Source: DASPXY01 sp038227745 (lineage in GTDB: Bacteria; Planctomycetota; Planctomycetia; Gemmatales; Gemmataceae). Taken from it: a stretch of 6,624 bases of DNA. The first letter of the stretch is position 1. The number at the start of each line of letters is the position of its first letter. Both the position numbers and the translations under genes were made by a program. The notes beneath the pieces are model-generated. The model worked only from the letters and a program-made list of their open reading frames with translations, had not been told where the DNA came from and did not search any database. The stretch spans positions 1-6,624 of the forward strand of contig JBBRPS010000591.1 in NCBI GenBank assembly GCA_038227745.1, given 5' to 3'. Below are positions 4,550 through 6,624 of the stretch, piece after piece.

Positions 4550-5827
4550 ATGCTCGATATACCCCAACTCCAGCAGCACCTTCTCGCGTTGGATGGCAGC
4601 GATGACACGGTAAAGCGGGAGGCACTTCAGTCCTTGCGACAGCACGGCGAGCAGGAATGGGCCACCGCACCCACCGAGGCGATTGATGCCCTCCTCACGG
4701 CACTCACAGGCCTACGTCCCAACGGCATCAAGCACCCGTCTGCCCAGAAGGAAGCGGCGACGATCCTGGGCAACATGGGGCCACGGTCCAAGTCTGCCGT
4801 CCCACGACTCATCGAGTGGCTGCACGAGGGCGTCCCCGACTCTGTCCGTGAAGCGGCCGCCGCCGCCCTCGGGAAAATCGGCAAGGAAGCCAGGGCCGCA
4901 GTTGACCGACTTGTTCAGCTACTTGGGGACTCCCGGCCCGCCCTTGCCGCTCAGGCGGCCCGTGCGTTAGGCAGCATTGGCTGCGCCGACAGCCGGGTCC
5001 GCTCCGGCCTTATTAATCTCTGGCCCTCACGGCTGCAACTTCGGGGCGGTGACGCACAAGTAGCGATTGCGCTGTGCAAGCTGCACATTGCCGCCCCGAA
5101 TCTGCTCGGGGCCGTCACGAGAACTTTAGTGGTGGACCAGGAAGTTTGCCTCCGGAAAGCGGCGGCGGAAGCGCTGGCCTGGTGTGGCAAGAATGAAACG
5201 GACGTGGTTCCCGCATTGCTCACAGCGACCTTGAGCGACACGAACGAAGAAGTCCGCCAGGCGGCGCAAGCGGGCTTGGACCACATGCGCCTCTCGCACG
5301 AGAAAGCGATCCGCCTGTGTTCTCGGCAGCTGGGGGATTCCGCCTATGCAGAGGCCGCTTTGAGGAAGAGCGGCGAGCCTGCCGTCCCTGCCCTGATGGA
5401 AGCTCTTGGCACAGATGAGCCTGCAACCCGGGTGAAAGCGGCCCGAACTCTTGGCTGCCTTGGAGAAGTGGCGGCGGCGGCGGCTCCGGCACTTACTGCG
5501 GCGTTGCAGGACGACGACCCGGAGGTTCGCCTGGCGGCGGCGAAGGGCCTGTGGAGCGTCACCAAGAAAGCGGGCGCTGTCGTCCCGGCGTTGGTTGCTT
5601 TGCTTGAAGTGGAAGGGGCCGCCGACGGGGAGGACGGTGAAACTCGGCGCAGGTTTCTCCAGACCGTCTTGGAGGCTCTGGGCCGCATAGGGCCGGCTGC
5701 GACAGCGGCCGTGTCGGCACTGACTGCGATCTCAAAGGACACCAACCGCCATATCCGAGAGTCTGCGGCCGTTGCCCTGCAACAGATTCGGCCGGCCGTG
5801 GCGAATACGACGGGGCTGCGACGGTAA
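4550..5827 (+). CDS. HEAT-repeat protein
   Basis: From the ATG at 4550 the product is 425 residues and almost wholly helical repeats. Clear HEAT units include residues 64-92 (AQKEAATILGNMGPRSKSAV), 98-125 (SVREAAAAALGKIGKEARAA), 132-145, 200-227, 234-246, 293-320 (RVKAARTLGCLGEVAAAAAP), 325-352 (EVRLAAAKGLWSVTKKAGAV) and 373-413. They share the pattern of a conserved R/K-A-A..L..IG followed by A.P.L. HEAT solenoids are protein-protein interaction scaffolds, and planctomycetes carry many paralogues of unknown partners. There is no signal peptide and no catalytic motif. The opening LDIPQLQQHLLALDGSDDTV then KREALQSLRQ fits such starts. A GTG at 4517 in frame would add 11 residues, but AGG at 4539-4541 and GAGG at 4544-4547 favour the ATG. 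An extended -10 promoter lies upstream. Residues 158-192 are less repeat-like and may be a diverged unit. Confidence 0.85.
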   Translation: MLDIPQLQQHLLALDGSDDTVKREALQSLRQHGEQEWATAPTEAIDALLTALTGLRPNGIKHPSAQKEAATILGNMGPRSKSAVPRLIEWLHEGVPDSVREAAAAALGKIGKEARAAVDRLVQLLGDSRPALAAQAARALGSIGCADSRVRSGLINLWPSRLQLRGGDAQVAIALCKLHIAAPNLLGAVTRTLVVDQEVCLRKAAAEALAWCGKNETDVVPALLTATLSDTNEEVRQAAQAGLDHMRLSHEKAIRLCSRQLGDSAYAEAALRKSGEPAVPALMEALGTDEPATRVKAARTLGCLGEVAAAAAPALTAALQDDDPEVRLAAAKGLWSVTKKAGAVVPALVALLEVEGAADGEDGETRRRFLQTVLEALGRIGPAATAAVSALTAISKDTNRHIRESAAVALQQIRPAVANTTGLRR

Positions 5828-5840
5828 GGCGGCCCGTTAG

Positions 5841-5855
5841 GGAGGCAAGCCCTCC
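5841..5855 (+). terminator. Possible weak terminator hairpin after the HEAT gene
   Basis: GGAGG-CAAGC-CCTCC forms a 5-bp stem with a 5-base loop 13 bases after the stop codon, followed by TTGTT. It is short and the T-run is poor, so transcription may continue into the small ORF at 5887. Confidence 0.3.
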
Positions 5856-5886
5856 TTGTTCGTTTGCCCACATCTGAAAGAGCCGA

Positions 5887-6075
5887 ATGATGACAGAGAT
5901 CAGGAGGACGAGGGAAGAAAGGCGAGAGGCGTTGAAGCGGCTTGCAGCCATGCCGAACGGCGCCGACAAGCTGTACTTGATCCGCACCCGGAGCTTCAGC
6001 CCTTTCGAGAAAATCCCGATTGGGACACTCCTGCTCGAAGCGATACTGGACCACGAATATCCGCAGCGGCAATAG
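5887..6075 (+). CDS. Hypothetical small protein (62 aa)
   Basis: The ORF starts ATGATG 59 bases after the HEAT-gene stop and ends with TAG. The product opens with a charged helix (MMTEIRRTREERREALKRLA), followed by AMPNGADKLYLIRTRSFSPF and EKIPIGTLLLEAILDHEYP. The second half looks like a compact folded domain with ordinary hydrophobic spacing, unlike the Arg/Pro-rich shadow frames around it. AAAGAG upstream of the ATG is a weak ribosome binding site. It may be cotranscribed with the HEAT gene. I do not recognise a family and see no signal peptide or membrane segment. No overlapping frame in 5887-6075 looks better. Confidence 0.55.
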   Translation: MMTEIRRTREERREALKRLAAMPNGADKLYLIRTRSFSPFEKIPIGTLLLEAILDHEYPQRQ

Positions 6076-6178
6076 CGACACGGACGGCCCGCTCTCCGCA
6101 GGCCGTAGAAGAGCCGGTACGAGTCGGGCAACTCCGGTGCGGGCTTCCGCCAAACGATATCCCGTCGCCGTTGCAGAA

Positions 6179-6254
6179 CCGCCTGTTTAGCCGCGAGCCC
6201 CGCGCAGCGGATCTGGCTCACGCGCTCGCCCGAGGCTCGCGGCTAAACAGGCGG
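6179..6254. repeat. Palindromic intergenic element with 21-bp perfect arms
   Basis: Positions 6179-6199 (CCGCCTGTTTAGCCGCGAG and the next two bases) are the exact reverse complement of 6234-6254, around a 34-base GC-rich loop. I recall GTTTAGCCGCGAG...-type palindromes as abundant repeats between genes in Gemmata-like genomes. It lies between plus-strand genes on the left and minus-strand sequences on the right, where it could act as a bidirectional transcription block, although neither side has a T-run. Confidence 0.8.
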
Positions 6255-6266
6255 AACTCGACCGGC

Positions 6267-6280
6267 GACAGTATACTGTC
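6267..6280. promoter_or_regulatory. 14-bp perfect palindrome, possible operator
   Basis: GACAGTATACTGTC is its own reverse complement. CCG at 6262-6264 and CGG at 6281-6283 could extend the symmetry with a two-base offset. Short perfect palindromes like this can bind dimeric regulators, but no intact regulator or target gene is adjacent and the motif is not one I recognise. Confidence 0.25.
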
Positions 6281-6285
6281 CGGAG

Positions 6286-6411
6286 TCATGACTTGTCCCT
6301 CCGTCGGTTCGCAACCGACGCAATACGTTGGATACGAAAGAAGACGCCATGTTCTGCGTATTGCATGGCAATCACGGTAACGGGCGCATCTACTTCTACT
6401 GTGTCCGTCAT
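6286..6411 (-). CDS. Possible 41-aa ORF coupled to the transposase remnant
   Basis: On the minus strand an ATG at 6409-6411 overlaps the frame-corrected transposase stop as ATGA and reads MTDTVEVDAPVTVIAMQYAE then HGVFFRIQRIASVANRRRDKS. The composition is protein-like: an acidic start, a hydrophobic middle and a basic tail. The TGA at 6286-6288 in turn overlaps another ATG (MTPDSILSPVEFRLF...) that runs into the palindromic element. The overlap suggests translational coupling, but at this length chance cannot be excluded. No family is recognised. A perfect 8-bp hairpin lies inside it (6302-6320). Confidence 0.3.
   Translation of the reverse strand: MTDTVEVDAPVTVIAMQYAEHGVFFRIQRIASVANRRRDKS
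6302..6320. repeat. Short perfect hairpin
   Basis: CGTCGGTT and AACCGACG form an 8-bp perfect stem around CGC. No T-run follows on either strand, so it is not a standard intrinsic terminator. It overlaps the 3' part of the putative 41-residue ORF. Confidence 0.5.
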
Positions 6412-6624
6412 TTCCGTTGGTTAATCCTTTGGGGCGCCAGGAGTTCGCGCGACTTGTAGTGGTAGAAGCGGGCCTCTTCGTTGCGTTGCGTTGCAAGCGG
6501 CGCGTCATGTTCCGACAAATACGCTCCTGCTTGTCGCACCCCAACGCCCGCCGCAATAGCTGCGCCAGACACCAACGTACCTGCGGCACCGTCAACGCAG
6601 GCGTGTGTTTTTTTTCCCCGCCGC
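6408..6624 (-). pseudogene. C-terminal fragment of a DDE-type transposase, frameshifted
   Basis: The minus strand enters from the right edge reading EKKHTPALTVPQVRWCLAQL, then LRRALGCDKQERICRNMTRR and LQRN. LTVPQVRWCLAQLL is typical of the C-terminal region of IS4/IS701-like transposases in planctomycetes as I recall them. At 6479-6493 three tandem copies of CGTTG (CAACG on the coding strand) occur. With only two copies the frame continues NEEARFYHYKSRELLAPQRI and ends NQRK with a TGA at 6408-6410. With three copies it shifts into Thr/Ser/Arg-rich nonsense and runs on to 6218. The frameshift is therefore best explained by a 5-bp duplication. The catalytic DDE residues lie outside the window. 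The family assignment is tentative; coding status and frameshift are well supported. Confidence 0.6.

Noticed and set aside
5344..6153. Minus-strand open frame of 269 codons
   Set aside because: It mirrors the Ala-rich HEAT repeats and then crosses the small-ORF region. No protein-like motif is visible.

Overview
The window looks like a chromosomal stretch from a Gemmata-like planctomycete (Planctomycetota). The signs are high GC with strongly GC-biased third codon positions, the planctomycete-type N-terminus of a Ser/Thr kinase, a HEAT-repeat protein, an antitoxin containing LDEKPNLPPGRV, and palindromic elements between genes. This assignment rests on recognising protein styles, not on a marker gene.

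Layout. Positions 1-371 (minus) hold the first 123 codons of a Ser/Thr kinase that runs off the left edge. Positions 488-660 (plus) hold a frameshifted gene scrap. An 87-bp imperfect hairpin at 698-784 separates that scrap from a truncated AAA-ATPase N-terminus (785-921, minus). This ATPase is the last member of a minus-strand chain antitoxin (1316-1648) - VapC-type PIN toxin (918-1319) - ATPase, with both junctions overlapping by GTGA. Upstream of the antitoxin lies the C-terminus of a DNA methyltransferase/restriction enzyme carrying an in-frame TAG (1683-2339), and behind it about 46 codons of a four-helix-bundle (23S rRNA intervening-sequence type) protein (2353-2490). Positions 2491-2918 hold no recognisable gene.

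The second half has two solid plus-strand genes. One is a coiled-coil protein with two predicted winged-helix-like domains (2919-3752). The other is a 425-residue HEAT-repeat protein (4550-5827), preceded by a good extended -10 promoter and followed by a probable 62-residue small protein (5887-6075). Between the two main genes lie a 144-bp element bounded by 25-bp perfect inverted repeats (3928-4071), with coding-like scraps on both sides, and a pair of 36-bp direct repeats 36 bp apart (4260-4367).

The right end holds a palindromic element with 21-bp arms (6179-6254), a possible 41-residue ORF (6286-6411, minus) and the C-terminus of a transposase (6408-6624, minus) whose frame is broken by a third copy of a 5-bp unit.

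Overall this is an accessory, gene-decay region. Intact genes are interspersed with truncated genes, and repeat elements sit at or near several broken ends. I see no complete novel defence or biosynthetic system. The most useful leads are the repeat elements, the toxin-antitoxin-ATPase chain and the pentanucleotide frameshift in the transposase.
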